A stretch of DNA of 64,000 nucleotides from Mactra quadrangularis. Lineage: Eukaryota; Mollusca; Bivalvia; Venerida; Mactridae. Shown piece by piece: positions 1 through 14,100 of the stretch. The position numbers and the translations under genes were made by a program. The stretch's first letter is position 1. Each line of letters starts with the position of its first letter. The notes beneath the pieces are model-generated. The model worked only from the letters and a program-made list of their open reading frames with translations. It was not told where the DNA came from and searched no databases. The stretch is taken from contig CM046304.1 in assembly GCA_025267735.1 (NCBI GenBank), positions 28,523,381 to 28,587,380 on the forward strand, written 5' to 3'.

Positions 1-240
1 GGCATACTTTCGTGGAGCTTGGTCATGAAATTATTTCTACGGCCATTCTCCCTCCTACCAATGATTTTTAATTACGTAGGGCAGTTGTCAGTCACTGACG
101 AAAGTATGCGCTTAGTAGTCGGTTAACAACTAAATCCAGAGATTTAGCCTTTCCAGGAGGAGTGAGTAGGTTGACAGACCGCCGTTATATGACCTTATAT
201 GTGTTGCTACGGCGTTAAACCCAACAGAAACAAATTCAGT
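1..240 (+). repeat. SINE family A, 5'-truncated by the window edge
   Basis: The stretch with TGGTCATGAAAT, TTTCTACGGCCATTCTCC, GTCAGTCACTGAC and CCAGAGATTTAGCCTTTCC closely matches 8310-8625 and the reverse complement of 41225-41515. The other two copies have a tRNA-like head with a B box. Here the head would lie before base 1. It sits in a Ku70 intron. The family name is only a label for this window. Confidence 0.65.
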
Positions 241-730
241 ATGTATGTCAAAAACTAGATGTAGCTAACATGTATCAGAGCTCAAATTTAAGCTTGCATA
301 CTCGCAAAATATGAGTGGATTTTGAAAATTGCGAGTAACTTTTCAGTTTTGTTTTAACTCACAAATTTTTGCAAGATTTACTGTAAAACATATTTGATAT
401 TCTTTGCTTATTCCACAGTAACATACTTGTTCTATCTGTAGTTAAGTTTAGTACTAAATTGCTTTCATATTGCATATACGAATAGTTACTATGTATGCTA
501 TTAGAATTTGGAAAGAAAAAATGTGAGTTTTTTTTTTCATTTTGCAAATTGAAGTAAAATCAACTTGCAAAATTTTGCGAGTCCAAGTTTTTGTTTAATT
601 TGAGCCCTCACATGTATGTACATTGCTGTAGCTACCAAATGTAAATGAACTCTATATTTTAATGTGCCCAACTATTATTGGTACATCCCTAATTTGGCCC
701 CTTTTTTATATGATACTTGTTATATTACAG

Positions 731-3700
731 GATCTCAGTCAACCTGATGCACCAAGGATATTAGAACTGGAAGAAATGTTTAACGGTAATTTTCTGATTA
801 TTAATTTATGTTGATAATTCTAAAGCCTAATAGCAGGGTGCTGAATGCTGCATCAAAATAAACCACAGCACAATAAAAATTTGTAAAATAACATGTTTTT
901 TAATTAAAACAAATAGTTAATTATCAGTTCTTAATGACTAATAGTTGGCCAACCAAAAACATATATCTAAATTTTGAAGTGTAATTTTATGATATTTTTT
1001 GGTATGCTGAAGTAAATAATGCCATACCATACCGGAATTTTGTTAAGCGTCCATGTGCGCGTAGGTTTTAGAATACTCGATCAAAAAAATAAAAGTTGTT
1101 CATGAAATTTCTTAAATTATTCTGTTTTTCCAGGATTCGATAACTGATTTTTCTCAGGAAATACTGATTGTTCTTTGTTTCTGTTTATTTGATTAATTAA
1201 TATGAACATATATATGTTGTATATACTTTTTTATAGAATTACTTAAATCTCGCATTAATGTCATAAACATTTATGTACTACCAAGTACTTATTTGTGTGA
1301 ATACTAGCTAGAATGGACATGTGTTTTCGTTTTCAGTTTGTGTTTTTGTGAATAGGTAACTAGGTTTGTCAAAATATGAGTTGATGCTTACAAAATTCCA
1401 ATTTGGCATGGCCTAATGTTTTTACTTCTAATTTACTTACATCAGCAATCTTTGTGACCCTATGACAATTTCTTATTTTTAAGTCCATGACTAATGAAAA
1501 TTAATTTATTAACTATGAGAGTAAAACTCTGTCTAGTGCTAATGAAAGTTTTAGGCAATGACTGATATAATTGTAAATTTTAAACCAAAATCCCACTATG
1601 TATTTTAGTTTGCTGTATTGTTTGTTTTTCAGAGAATTACAAGACATTTACTGTAGATTATGGTCACAGTTCAGCGTTTTCTCTTAGTGAAGCATTATGG
1701 ACTTGTCAGAATATGTTTGCTAATAGGTAACACATTTTTATACCAAACATTATACCTTCATAGAAATCTGTTATTAAAGATTTAGCATTATTGTGATACA
1801 CTTTGTATGAGCAATATTAAAACTTAGATTTATAACTTTTGTGTTAATTCTCCGTCAGCTTGGCATGAAGCTAGATCTATTTGAGAGTATGTTTATTGTT
1901 CTAAGTAAGAATGAGATGGGTTTGGATGAAATTTATAGACCTGACTATCTAAATGTCATGCTTACAAGGTGAGTGCTTTCTCAACTGAGCTATCTAGCCT
2001 TTTACTAATTCAGCTATCCATAATGTGAAGTTAATGTCAAGAGTCGACTGAATAGTGATACTAAAAATAGACTTCAAAAACTCTTGCTTTAACTTTAATT
2101 TTTCATAGTTTTTACAATGAATGTTTCCATTGATAGTTTGTATTTGAGTATTTCATAGAATGATTCATGGGTACAATATTATATTGTTATATAATGTTTT
2201 TTTTATTTATTTGTTTGTTCTAGTCCACAGAAAGTTCATTCTAAAAGAATTTTATTGTTCACCTGTAATGACAATCCTCATGAAGGAAACCAACAATTAC
2301 AGGTAACAGTCCTTATTGTATAATATCAGTTCCCTAATATCAACCAGGCTCTGCGTATTACTTATCTTTGATGATTTTACTAGTTCCCTGTTATTTTTTC
2401 TAAGCGATGGTAATGAACTGATAGCATTCTAAAGTTGGAAAATAAAACAATCAAAGCATCCACTTGAAATTTCACTCATGGCAATAGACTTGCATATCAA
2501 TATTGATTTTGTTTTCTACAAGTGTCATGAATAGATTAGCATGCTGTTCTTGTACTACTCTTGTTGGTCTTTTAACTAGTGCCCTAACTACCAATATTTA
2601 TCTGTTAAACCACATAACATTTTTTTGTTATTTTCTTCAATCAATTAAGTACTTGACTTACATTATCAGCAACCTGGAGATACATTGTCCTGGAAGATGC
2701 AGGCATTCAAGGAAGACATGGTCAGAATGTGTTGAGACCTACTTTAACGCTTTTAACCTCATTGACACTTAATAGGCTCTCATGGTGTTCAAATGTCTGT
2801 TGATCTAGCCACCTGCTGCCTACCCCAGTGTGTGGGATGCCAGCAGCAGTTGGAAAATTAAGTTTAATTTGGAAACTGGACTTGATTGAATGATTTTTTA
2901 TTGTATTAGAAATATATACAGTACCCACCAAAAGTTTGGAGACAAAGGAAATTTAAAAAATATTATAAATTTCATTGATTGTATTCAGTGAAACCATTAG
3001 TTTTAATACATTTAATATGGTTGATGATTACATGAAAACAAATTTCTGGAATGCATCACATTTATAAGATTCAGCATCTGATATCCCTAAACCTCCAAGA
3101 CCAAGTTCAATGTAATTCTTTTCTATAACATAGATTTTAAGATAGTTTTGTAGTCTCGGCTACCAAATAGAATCATAACAAAAAATAAGCAGAACTAAAA
3201 AGCATTTAAAAATAAATAGTAATCAAATTTTTGAATAAACCTTGGCTAGTTGGCTTACAAAGTGATAAGTGTCTCCAAACTTTTGGTGGGTACTGTATGC
3301 TAATTTTCTTTGGCTATTCTTATTGCATGATTATAAATAAATGTATGTTACAGAGACAAGCTGCTACTAAAGCCAGTGATCTAAATGAGACAGGTGTTGA
3401 ATTAGAATTGATGCATTTACAACCTAATGGTTCTACATTTGATGTCTCTAAATTTTATAAGGTTTGTTTTTTGTCTTTGTGAAAATTGCAGCTTTCACCT
3501 TACCTTTCACAAGCCCTAGTCTGTTATTTATAATTCTGTAGATATGTGCTAAATTATCAACTAGCCAGTTTATATAGTAAGTAATGTCCACTCACTACAA
3601 TCAATTATCCCAAGTCCTAGGCAAGTGAGATGAAATGATGACTGAAATTGTAGTCAATTTCTTATAGAAAGAAGACAATTGCTAGGTATCAACTTTTAAA

Positions 3701-6700
3701 TGTTGTTAATATGACAGAAAATGAAATGGGTGATTTAGTTTACAGGCATTATTTATCAGTTAGACCACATTTTAGTACCCAAATGAGTTTAACTCGGGTA
3801 TTATAGACTAAAAGCAGTGACTGTAAGTATGAATTAAAATGACTGACAATTAACTGATTCTAATTGATTTCAATAATTGATTTCAATAATAGGATTAACT
3901 AATTCCAAGTATTAGTAATTGTGACAGCCCTAACTTTTTAAATTTAATATTACAAAGTTCAACTATCAATATTATATTTACGCTTTTAATATGCTGAAAG
4001 TTACATTGTTAAATGTATATTATTGGTAATTTTTTGTAAGCTGCACTGACATTACTTCTCCTAATTTAGATACTTGATATTTGTGCAATAATTCCATACA
4101 TGTCAACAGATATAATTATATATTTAGTGAAAAGAAGCTTACAATTACCGCAGTGAGTATTTAAATCAGTTTGGTTAATGTATATGCCTCTAAAATTGAA
4201 TAAAATTTAACAAGAGAATATTGTTATTTCTAGGATCTGCTGTATAATGATGATGATGAGATTACAGAACTAGCTGACCCTGCCGAGAAACTAGAAGAAC
4301 TTCTCACTAGGTTTGTTTAACCAAGTCTTGCATGCTTTACAGCAATCTCTGTATACCGATATCCTTTAGATTGCTGACATATGATGTCCCGACATTGCCA
4401 AGAGGGTAACGTTAAAATGACCTTTGTATTGACCAATCAATGCATAACTATCATTTAGATAGAAACTAGTGATAACATCAAAATTTTGTTATTTACCATC
4501 AGGTTTTCTGAGTCATTTTAAAGCTTACTTTCGCCTGACCAATGTTACTCAAACTTTTGTATAAGATATGAAGTAAAAAGTATTTTCCCTTTCTGCCATT
4601 TACAATTTGTTATATTTATCCAGGGTGAGATCTAAAGATCATAAGAAAAGAGCTTGGAGGTATTCAACATTAAAACTTGGCGAGGGATTGTCATTAGGAG
4701 TTGGTGTGTAAGTAATAACTCTGTTTTATCATTATATTTATCCTCTAAGCCAGATTGCTATGCTTGTTACAATGTTAGGCTGGTCATTATTGTGTAGCAA
4801 GATCTGTTTGATTCTTATCCAAAATCCTCATTATTATTTCTTTGAGCAAGAAATTATCTTTACTGTGTAAGATTATGCAGGATAAATAGTAATTACAATT
4901 TAACTAACACCAAAAATGACAAATATTTTGCTATCCATGAAGTTAGGTAAACAGACAAAATAGAGATTCCATAAACATTCCTGCTTATTTTCATCGTTTG
5001 GAAATAGAAGAATATCTGTTTTTAGTTTTCAAAGAAAACCTCATTATCCTCAAGAAAGCATAACTGAAGTTAAAGAAGTAATATAAAAACATGCCATTGT
5101 TATTTCAGATATAACCTTATTAGACCATGTACCAAACCATATCCTGTTAAACTGGATAAAAGAACAAATGAAGAATTAAAAACTCATACTAAGACATATC
5201 TAAAGGTGAGATTTTTAAAACATCGTAACATAAAAAACTTTCTAGTCCTTGTCAACTTATTTATCTTAACAAATTACTGGGTAACTTGAACATAGTTTTT
5301 CAGTAACATTTAAATGAATTTTGACAACTGGTGGCTTGGTTTGATTTTAGGTCCTATTTAACAGCCTGAGACATATAAGGCTGACAGTTTGTTTAACTAT
5401 CTCTCTTGGGAATACATCTGGAATAAAGTTTAAGTATATAAATGAAAATGAGGGTAGCTTATTATCAAACATCTGACGATGGACGCACAACCTTTGACAA
5501 TACTTTATCCTAACTTTTTTTTAAAGCGTAAAGGTTATTTCAATAGCACTGTGTACATTACAGGAAACGGGTGATGTATTAATGCCCCAAGATTTAAAGA
5601 AGAGACAAACATACGGTGGTAAAGCTATTGAATTTGAAAATGAAGAAGTTGATCTTATGAAACGATTTGACCCAGCAGGTTTGTCATTGATAATGATATC
5701 TTGAAAGATATATACAATGTATACAATAGGACTGAATCCATTTATCCTACTATGTATTGAATATTTTGGAGGGTGGCTCTAGTCTTATGAACAATTATTT
5801 CAAAGCTGTCTACCCTTGTGGAGTAGGGTAATGAAATAATTTTAGCCATTCTTCCACTTACCTTTAAACATATGTATCTAAAATCTGTATTGGCACCATT
5901 GCTAATAAAATCTTAAGTCTCCAATCACAGGCTTAGTGAAAAACAGTCATAATTCTTTGTTTTATATTGATTAACGACAGTTTTGCACTAAGCCCGTGTA
6001 TTGTAATACAGTCTGATAGTCATTGCTGACTTTCATATCAATATTTATAAATAGTTTCCGATTCATTAAGTGAATCACTTGAACCAGTCTTTTATTGATG
6101 TTTAAATCATATAAGCTGTTATACTGTGTAGCTGTCGACTTTTATCTCAAATGTTAGTAATTATTGCATTATTTGGTAAGTTGGTAGAATTAAGAGATCA
6201 AAAGGCTTACATGCCACCTGTGAAAATATGCTTTTGAATCTCACTAGGTGAAATAAAAATCGATCTTACACCAAGTTAACTAATATTCTCTATGTATTTT
6301 CAGGTCTTTATTTGATGGGATTTAAACCCAAATCATCATTAAAGATATATTTTAAAGTAAAACCATCATCATTTATCTACCCAGATGAGAAGGTGAGTAC
6401 TCAAGGGAGTTAATCCATTTAAACATCATTGTAACTTAATATTCTCAATGGTTTTTGAAGAGTAAGTACATGTAACAGTGTTTTGCATAGGATTTAAAAG
6501 TATGCCAGGGGCACAATTGGCCAAAAGTGTTTGGACATAAATTAATTGGGCCTAAAAAACCAGTCGTTTCTGCCATAAATGGAAATGATATTATTGATGA
6601 TTTACAAGTGTTTTACAAAATTGCATTTGTACTTAGGCAACAAAAACTATTGCTACAACCTCTTTTGTAATAATAACCCAAATTGTTTTACTGCATTACA

Positions 6701-9700
6701 ATACAGGTACAATGTTCTAAATTTGTACTTTTGGACACAACACAATTTGTACATACATTGTATTGTAATAATAACCCTAAGTGAAACACCAACACTTTAA
6801 TCTTTACAAAACTATATAAACTGGATGAATTGTACAATGTCTTGATAAAGTTTACTTTCATGTAGCAATGTGACATCATGTGTTTAAATGAACATGTTCT
6901 ATATTACAGAATGTTATAGGAAGTACTACATTGTTTACAGCATTATTAAGAAAGTGTATAGATAGAGATGTAGTACCGTATTGTAAATACATACCTGGCA
7001 AGAGCAGCCCACCTAGATTTGTTGCTTTATTACCACAGGTAAGGTTTTTACTGAAGACGAGGCTTTTTAACTCTAACTTATAAGCCCATGTGCATCCGTT
7101 GTCTATAATTGCTTATAAAAACTTCTTGTCAAAAAACATAAGGCATTCAAATTACCAAATTTAGCATGGAGCATTACATGAAAGTCATTTATGAATATTA
7201 TTCAAATTATGCCCCTGGGTTCAAAATTGACCATAGGGGTCAACAGATTTATATAATGTAATGTTAAAAATCTTTCATTAGAACTAAGGCCTGGAGCTTA
7301 ATATTTGGCATGTAGCATCACCTTGAGGTCCTCTACAGAAGTTGTTTAAATTATGATCCTGGTAGTCACAATTAGCAATGCTCCAGTGTTCACAGTTTCA
7401 GTTTTCATACAGCTTTATATGAGAGTATTAAAAGAATTTGTGCCTGATGCCTATAGAATCTAGTTTGGTCTGCCATATAACCTATGACTTAATCCATATT
7501 GCTTATACTTTATAACTATCCATATGACATTTTACTTGTAGTATATTTACCACTTAGGGTCAGACATTTTTACTGATGACATTTTACCTCTTGCACTTAA
7601 AGTCTCTAATTTAATGTTTCTATTAAAGGAAGAAGAGCTAGATGAGCATAAAGTACAGATAAGACCTCCAGGTTTCCATGTTATATTTCTTCCATTTGCT
7701 GATGATATCAGAAAAGTTAAAGTTGAACAAACTGTCAAAGGTACTATATTTACCATTCATAATTTATGCATTATTTTCTCCAGGGTCAAAATTTTAGGGG
7801 TCACATATGACTCCCATGTTCAAAAATAGGGGTTCCAGTGGAAATATTAGGGGATGAGCACTTATCAGTTCTTTGTTTATTTGAAATTCTTGTAAAGCAT
7901 GTGTTATATAGTAGCAAACTTGACATCGCTGAATGATTTGATTTTAAGACTCTGCCGGTCAATGCCTTCTATAACAAAATGGCAATAATGTTGATAGAAT
8001 AACACCAGTTGCCTAGCAGTGATATCTATAAAAGTTGTGAGCATTCAGCAGCATGAAACTATTGACTATAAAAATGTATTTACTATACTTACACATGTAT
8101 AATATGAGTTGTTTTCATGTATTTTATGTTCAACTTCAGCTGACAGTGAACAGATCAATGCAGCTAAAGAAGTTATAAAGAAACTAAAGTTTACATATTC
8201 AGCAGAAAGTTTTGAGAATCCAGTTTTACAGAAACATTGGCGTAATATAGAAGCTCTAGCGCTTGATAGAGATACAGCTGAAGAGTCACCTGATTATACA
8301 TGTTAGTGTTTATATTCTAGAAGCCATACAGCTAGATCAGTCCCAAATCTACTGATTGAGGGGTCAAAGGTTTGATTCTTGGGGTGGGAGACTTTTGTGG
8401 AGTTTGGTCATGAAATGATTTCTACGATCATTCTCCCCCCACCACTGATTCTAAATCATTTATGGCAGATGTCAGTCACTGACTGAAGTATGTGCATAGT
8501 AACTGGTTTACAGGTAAATCTAGAGATTTAGCTTTTCCAGGAGTGATGAGAAGGTTGATTGACAGCAGTGATATGACCTATACAATGTGTCACATTAAAC
8601 CAAACCCCCAAAAAGTTTGTATTCTAATGCTGTTTTGGCAGTCAAAGCTGTGCTGCTGCTGTTGAGTGCCACATTTTGAATCCAGAAGTCAACAGATTGA
8701 TTTGCAGTTTCCACAAGTTAAACTTTTGTATGAAAATTCAAAATTTAGTATTTAATTATTTCATGGAGAGATTGTCCTTTATGAAACTCCTATCAAGAAT
8801 TGGCAAAAAAATGTCCAGGAAAGTTGGTTTTGGGAGTTGACCCCCCATACATAACTTTGTAACAAAGTGTCTAAAACCATCATAAAATCCAGTAAAAAAA
8901 GGAAATAATATAAATAAAAGATGATCATTGATGATAATACATTTCATTTTCACTGCAGACCTGTTTACTACTACGATTTCGCCATAGTTTCTACGGATTT
9001 TGAAGTGTAATTCCGCAATACGGATGAGGGCGAAAAAACTACGTTTTGTGAAAAAAACGCGGTCGAAAACCGAAATCGATGGTCGAAATCTGCGTCAACC
9101 CGTCAATAGCTTATAAAATGTCGTAATAATGTTAATAAACAAATGCGTAGCTCTAAAAAATTAAAAAAGATACATAACACATAAATATTGCCATAAATCA
9201 TTATAAATTCAATAAGGATTATTATACCCCCGCTTCGAAGAAGAGGGGGGTATACAGTTTAACCCTTGTCCGTCCGTGCGTCCGTCCGTTACGAAATTCC
9301 GTCGCAGTTTTCTCAGCAACTATATCATGCAGCAGCCTAATACTTTGCATATTGCTTCATCCCATAGTCCCATGTGGTGTAAAGCGATTTCATCCTCCTT
9401 TTTCATCTACTTCCTGTTTGTCGCATATTTTGAATTTTGGCGGGGGTATCACTAGTGAGCATTAGCTCACAGATTTACTTGTTGACCTAAGTTTTCACAC
9501 GTATTCTCCCGCGATTGTAAGCAACATACACCATAGCGTCAATTAGTCAATCTGATAATAAACTGCAATTTAAATAACGGGGGGATAAATGTGAAGTAGC
9601 ATAGCGATTAAAAATAAATTATTGATTGTTTTGTTACTAATTGACGGTCTATTGTTAATCCAGATAAGAGTTGTGAGACCGCCCGCGGCGATTACATGCC

Positions 9701-12700
9701 AATTACATGTTAATTAAACTTAATTGTCGGTCACACGCTGGGAGATTAACTCGCCGACTAAAGTATTCAAAAGGATGACATAAAATCGATAAAGCAGTCG
9801 CCAAGTTATGTTTTACATGCTTGATGACGTTCGCATATGCATATATCATAAGTCAGAGAGTATAATGTCATTAGAAAGAAAAAAGAACATGTCAATTTAT
9901 TATAAGACGTTCGACGATATCGGGGATTTAGTTTAACCGCGCGTGCGCGAAAACAAGTTAAACTACATTAAATCGCGTTACTTGTAGCATCGTTTGTTAA
10001 ATAAAGACTGAAACAAAAAGACAATAAGCCTTTTAATCACGAAGGAAGTTTCATATGAAATAGCAATCAAGCACGGGTCGCAAAAATATATGACAATACT
10101 TTGAATTGGTTAAAGCGATTACATTACGTATAAAACAATATTATATCATACACAATAAGCTTTTATAGAGATAAACTGTAACACTATTGTTCGTTTTCAT
10201 GTTTATTAAAGAAAATTTTTGGAAAAATCGTCTTTGTTAAAATGGGGAGAAGTGCTGTTGCCAATGTTGGTTAATCCTAGAATAATGCCCAATAATGAAA
10301 ATTATGTCTATGAAATGTCCAAAGGTATTTCTTTTCAATCACAAGTCTAAGAAATAATTTGATGATAAAATAAACATAGATCAATGTAGGTTATAATAAT
10401 AGATCTAGAGTTATTAAAAGATTTTATAAAAACGTTTATGATGACATGACTCCTAGTTGAAAACATGTCACAGCAAAGAGAAAATATTTTGAAACAAAAT
10501 TAGATTTGAGCAAGCCATTTAGATCTTCATTTGCTGATACATGTAGTTTTTAATTGTCTATAGCAGCTAATCTTTTCATATATTTGGCTGCTGTTTTACA
10601 CTGCTAATAACAATCCACAGAAGCAATCCATTCCCGGGATAGACAGTGTTGACACTAGAAAGGCTAATTTAATATGAACTCAGTGCAGCATAAGACACCT
10701 ACTCTGTTAAAACCTGCGAATGACGGAACACCACTTCTCCCAAGAATCCCACCACTTCTCCCTATTTCAAGTCCAGGGAGATGTCACTTCTCCCTAAAAT
10801 TTGGTTCTAGCTAGACCCCCGATTGTATAGATCATATAAGAGACTGTGTGTGTAACATTCTAAAAACTACTGACAAGTGTCGAAAACTACTGATAAACCA
10901 CTGTCTAACTACTGACAGGGCATAAATGGGGTAAACAGGTCTGTCACTGATAGTTCAATTAATTGACTTCAATGAGAAATTAAATGAATTTTCAGAAACA
11001 TGAATTTTTGTGTACTGAAATTTAATATCTTGACCTAGTTTTACGCAAAGTAAGAGCAAACATTTTATGGAATTGTCAATTTTACAAAGAAAACAGAACA
11101 AACAAAAAAAACCCAGTAGTTTATATCGCTGTGTATTTATAAGTTTTTGTTGTTATTATTTTAGTACCTGATGAAGAAAGAATAAAGAAAACAGCTGGTG
11201 AAGCCATAGAAAACTTTAAAGATCTTGTATTTCCAGCAGATTATGCCCCTGGAGCTAAAAGAAAGGTAATACTGAGTAGTTAAAATATTAAATTTTATAA
11301 ATACTAGCTCCATCCACATTTTGACGTATTTCAGTAATTAGTCTATTTTAACTTGGAACTTTTATAGGAATTTTGGAACAATTTTGTTGATCATACTCAT
11401 TGTCTCACTAGCCAAAAGCCAAGGACTACTGAAAATTGATTTCGGGTAGTGAAAATTTTACTGTTGCTATGTAGTATTTATATAGATATACAAAACGTAT
11501 TTGGACTAGTGCTCCAGAAAATTTAAATTATGACTCATGTCTTCCACTTACATGTAAGTTAGATGTACAATGTATATTCATTGTGGCATGAAAGTTTAAA
11601 AGACTTGTTTTTACTGAATTTGTCAATGAATATTATTTTATTTTCTCATACCACGCTTCATTTTATTGGTACTGAAAAAAATGTAAACATACGGTTTAGA
11701 TTTAATAAAATGAGAATCATCAATTTGACAAGTCTGATTTTATTCTAAGTTATGATTATACTCTGTGTTACTATGGTAATTGTTATATGTTATGTTTCCA
11801 TGGTTACTAGGCTGGAGGTGGTGGTGATAGTGGTGCTAAGAGAGCTAAAACAGAGGCAGCAGCTGCTAGTATAGATCTTAAAAAAGAAGCACAAGCTGGT
11901 AGGGTATGTATCTTGTTTTATTATTTTTAACAATTGAACCATAGGACAGTTTCCTAAACCTATCCCTAGCTAGCTCTTCTTCCCCTGGTACCCTCCATTT
12001 CATATCGCATAGTTATTACTTTTTTGTTTAAGAAGGGTACAAGAGGACAAAGTGCTAGATTGTGATTTCCTTTAGGAATCATGTCACATGCTGCACAAAT
12101 GAATCAATTTTGTGGCCTATTTATAGAAGAATATAGCTTTTGGAAACACTTTTTATAATGTGCAAAGCACAGAGAGGTGATATGCCTTATATACAATCAG
12201 TAATTGATCTTGGCTATTTAAATTTGCTGATAATTTGGCATTACTTTGTTTGACAGATAGATGTTCAAAAATAAAACTTTTGATTGCAGAATGGGCTAAT
12301 GGATGCATAATTTTAGCTTGACATCAATGCATACAAAAATAATCAATTTGTAAATCATTATTAATATTGTTAACAAAAGCAACCCCATAAGTCAAGCAGT
12401 CTGTCTATTGACGTTTTTTTGTTATCAGACCTGCTTTAAGTGATAACTTGTTGTTAGCAACATACCAAGCTTCTTATCATCTCTGTACTCTTATTGGTTA
12501 TACTAAAGGTTAGCCAATAACTGTCCCAGGATTCCAAGGATCCCAAAAATTTGGGAGGAATTGCAGTAATTCTTGGCTGGGGCTTCCATAGGAATCTCAA
12601 AAATTTGCCCTGTTGATATGTAAATTCAAGTTGCCTTGGATTGTTCATCACATTTGTGACCAAAATCTTTGTCTTTTATTGGAGGCATCCCTAATGTCAA

Positions 12701-13003
12701 GGAGGAATCTTGTAATTCATGTTGATTTTTTAATTTGCTCAGATGAATTTTTGTTTCTTTTTTTCATGGGTAAAAATGTTAATCAGTTTATCTTAAAAAC
12801 ATGAGACCCCGAGGGGGGGGGGTGAGGAACTTCATTTACAATACACATTGTTTCTGATATAAATGTGTCTTTTATTTTAGCTTGGCAAGTTAACTGTACC
12901 AATACTGAAAGAGAAGATAAAAGAGAATGGTATAGCTTGTACAGGGACCAAGAAAGCTGATCTAATAGATGCTATATGTGCTCATTATGATGTTGGTGTC
13001 TAA
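731..13003 (+). CDS. XRCC6: Ku70, X-ray repair cross-complementing protein 6 (C-terminal 505 residues; 5' end outside window)
   Basis: Ku70 pairs with Ku80 as a ring that threads onto broken DNA ends in the nucleus, starts non-homologous end joining and recruits DNA-PK. Exons: 731-785, 1633-1726, 2224-2302, 3354-3461, 4234-4310, 4624-4707, 5109-5205, 5564-5678, 6304-6392, 6910-7038, 7629-7740, 8140-8301, 11165-11265, 11811-11903 and 12881-13003 (stop TAA). All junctions are GT-AG and keep frame, giving 1518 nt. The fragment has the end of the vWA domain (about residues 1-150), the Ku core barrel with GVGVYNLI, RFDPAGLYLMGFKP and PQEEELDEHK (about 155-350), the arm with FENPVLQKHWRNIEALAL, a basic nuclear-localisation-like stretch (KRK, AKRAK) and a C-terminal SAP domain (LGKLTVPILKEKIKENG, about 466-505). 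Human Ku70 has 609 residues, so about 105 N-terminal residues are missing upstream. No lesion is seen. Identity is near certain from remembered family sequence; single exon borders could shift by a few bases. Confidence 0.96.
2919..3295 (+). mobile_element. Tc1/mariner-type MITE, 377 bp, TA target duplication
   Basis: It begins CAGTACCCACCAAAAGTTTG and ends with the inverse, CAAACTTTTGGTGGGTACTG, flanked by TA on both sides. There is no transposase frame. The interior matches 33111-33491 in reverse complement. CAGT...-AAAAGTTTGGAGAC termini and a TA target are typical of Tc1/mariner elements. It lies in the Ku70 intron between the exons ending 2302 and starting 3354. Confidence 0.85.
8310..8625 (+). 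repeat. SINE family A, near full length
   Basis: A tRNA-like head with B box GGTTTGATTCT near 8370 is followed by a body matching 1-240 (GGTCATGAAATGATTTCTAC, GTCAGTCACTGACTGAAGTA, CTAGAGATTTAGCTTTTCC). It starts just after the Ku70 donor at 8301 and is intronic. Confidence 0.7.
8956..10943. mobile_element. Non-autonomous DNA transposon-like insertion, 13-bp TIRs, 6-bp TSD
   Basis: The left end CAGACCTGTTTAC is inverted perfectly at the right end as GTAAACAGGTCTG. TCACTG directly abuts both outer ends, so it looks like a 6-bp target duplication. The 1988-bp interior differs from its surroundings: it has many CG dinucleotides, an imperfect subterminal repeat of AACTACTGA near the right end, and no long reading frame. 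A family 3 hairpin repeat (9223-9482) is nested in it. It fills the Ku70 intron between exons ending 8301 and starting 11165. The superfamily is not recognised; TSD length alone would fit few cut-and-paste groups, and the termini do not match one known to me. Confidence 0.65.
9223..9482 (+). mobile_element. Hairpin-ended repeat, family 3, copy A
   Basis: A 5' hairpin, TATACCCCCGC to GGGGGGTATA, is followed by a CCGTCCGTGCGTCCG tract and a conserved body (CATCCCATAGTCCCATGTGG). The 3' part inverts the 5' end (GCGGGGGTA), then has the hairpin GTGAGCATTAGCTCAC at 9455-9470 and the end ACTTG. It matches 16581-16882 almost base for base. The architecture resembles non-autonomous Helentron-type elements (inference). 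Confidence 0.75.
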
Positions 13004-13735
13004 ATATCATTACTTTATCAATGTATGGTCTACATATGGACTTTTTACTGTAGTGTAGTGAAACATTGTCATCTTACACATAACTTATGTCATATGTTAT
13101 CATTATGATGGCGTTGATTAATGACATTACTTTACTGATATTTTTCAAGGGTGTGGAATTTTAAGTTTTTTTCCACTTGTCCATGGAAGTATAATCTGAA
13201 AATCAGTCAGTCGAATGTTCACTTCTGAAATAGAAGTATTGAGAACCATGATACAAAGTACATACAATATGTAATAAGAAATAATTGATAATAAGATATC
13301 CTGTAGTTCAATGACTGTCGAATGTGATTTAAACATTGAGACATCAACATTTTCCAGTATTACTGATAGTATATTTACATGTAAAAAAATAAAACTTATC
13401 CACAAACAAGTAGGGTTTAAATATGTATATTTCCACACACATGAATGTATGAGATAGACAAGTCTGGCGTGGAAATTTCACATCCTTGTATATGTTTAAT
13501 ACATGGACTAGTGCTTTAGTGTAGTGAAACATAGTGTCTTCTTTCTCATACCATGTATCATATGTTCTCATAATGATGTTGGTGTCCAAATATCATTACT
13601 TTATTGCTTTTGATATCATAACTTTATTGATATAATTTGTTAAATATATGGACTTGTATTGTAGTGTGAAACATTGTAACATCCTACTTACTAATGTATG
13701 TACAAATGTACTCATTATGATGTGGGCGTTGACAG
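12979..13735 (+). repeat. Imperfect tandem duplication of the Ku70 terminal exon end and 3' UTR start
   Basis: The 37 bases at 12981-13017, spanning the Ku70 stop, recur at 13567-13603 with two mismatches. One mismatch turns the stop triplet TAA into CAA. Shorter relics are at 13099-13135 (CATTATGATGGCGTTGAT then GACATTACTTTA) and 13711-13733 (CTCATTATGATGTGGGCGTT). The downstream phrase GTAGTGTAGTGAAACAT near 13050 recurs near 13517 and, changed, near 13655. Only the first copy is joined to the coding frame. Confidence 0.75.
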
Positions 13736-14100
13736 TTGATACATGTATTCAGAACTTAAATCGATAGATTCTAGCAGAAAAGGTTCAGCAAAACAATGAA
13801 AATTACTATCTTGAGTTCTATTTGTAATGATGAAAGACTGTGACTGTTTTATTATTTGGTGAAATATTTGAGTATTAGTTTGATTTTTAGATTGTTTAAG
13901 TTATATTAAAATTGCTTTGTTTTGTTTTGTAAGACAATGATTCTCTATATAGAATAGTCTTTGAAAACTTACAGTTATTTTGATCAATTGTTCATTACCG
14001 GTATATTTGTTCCTCTTTCTGTATTACAATATTTGTTTTCAAGTTATATGTAGTACATGTCTGGACCAGTTTCTGTCACTTAACCTTTGTCAAGGGTGTT

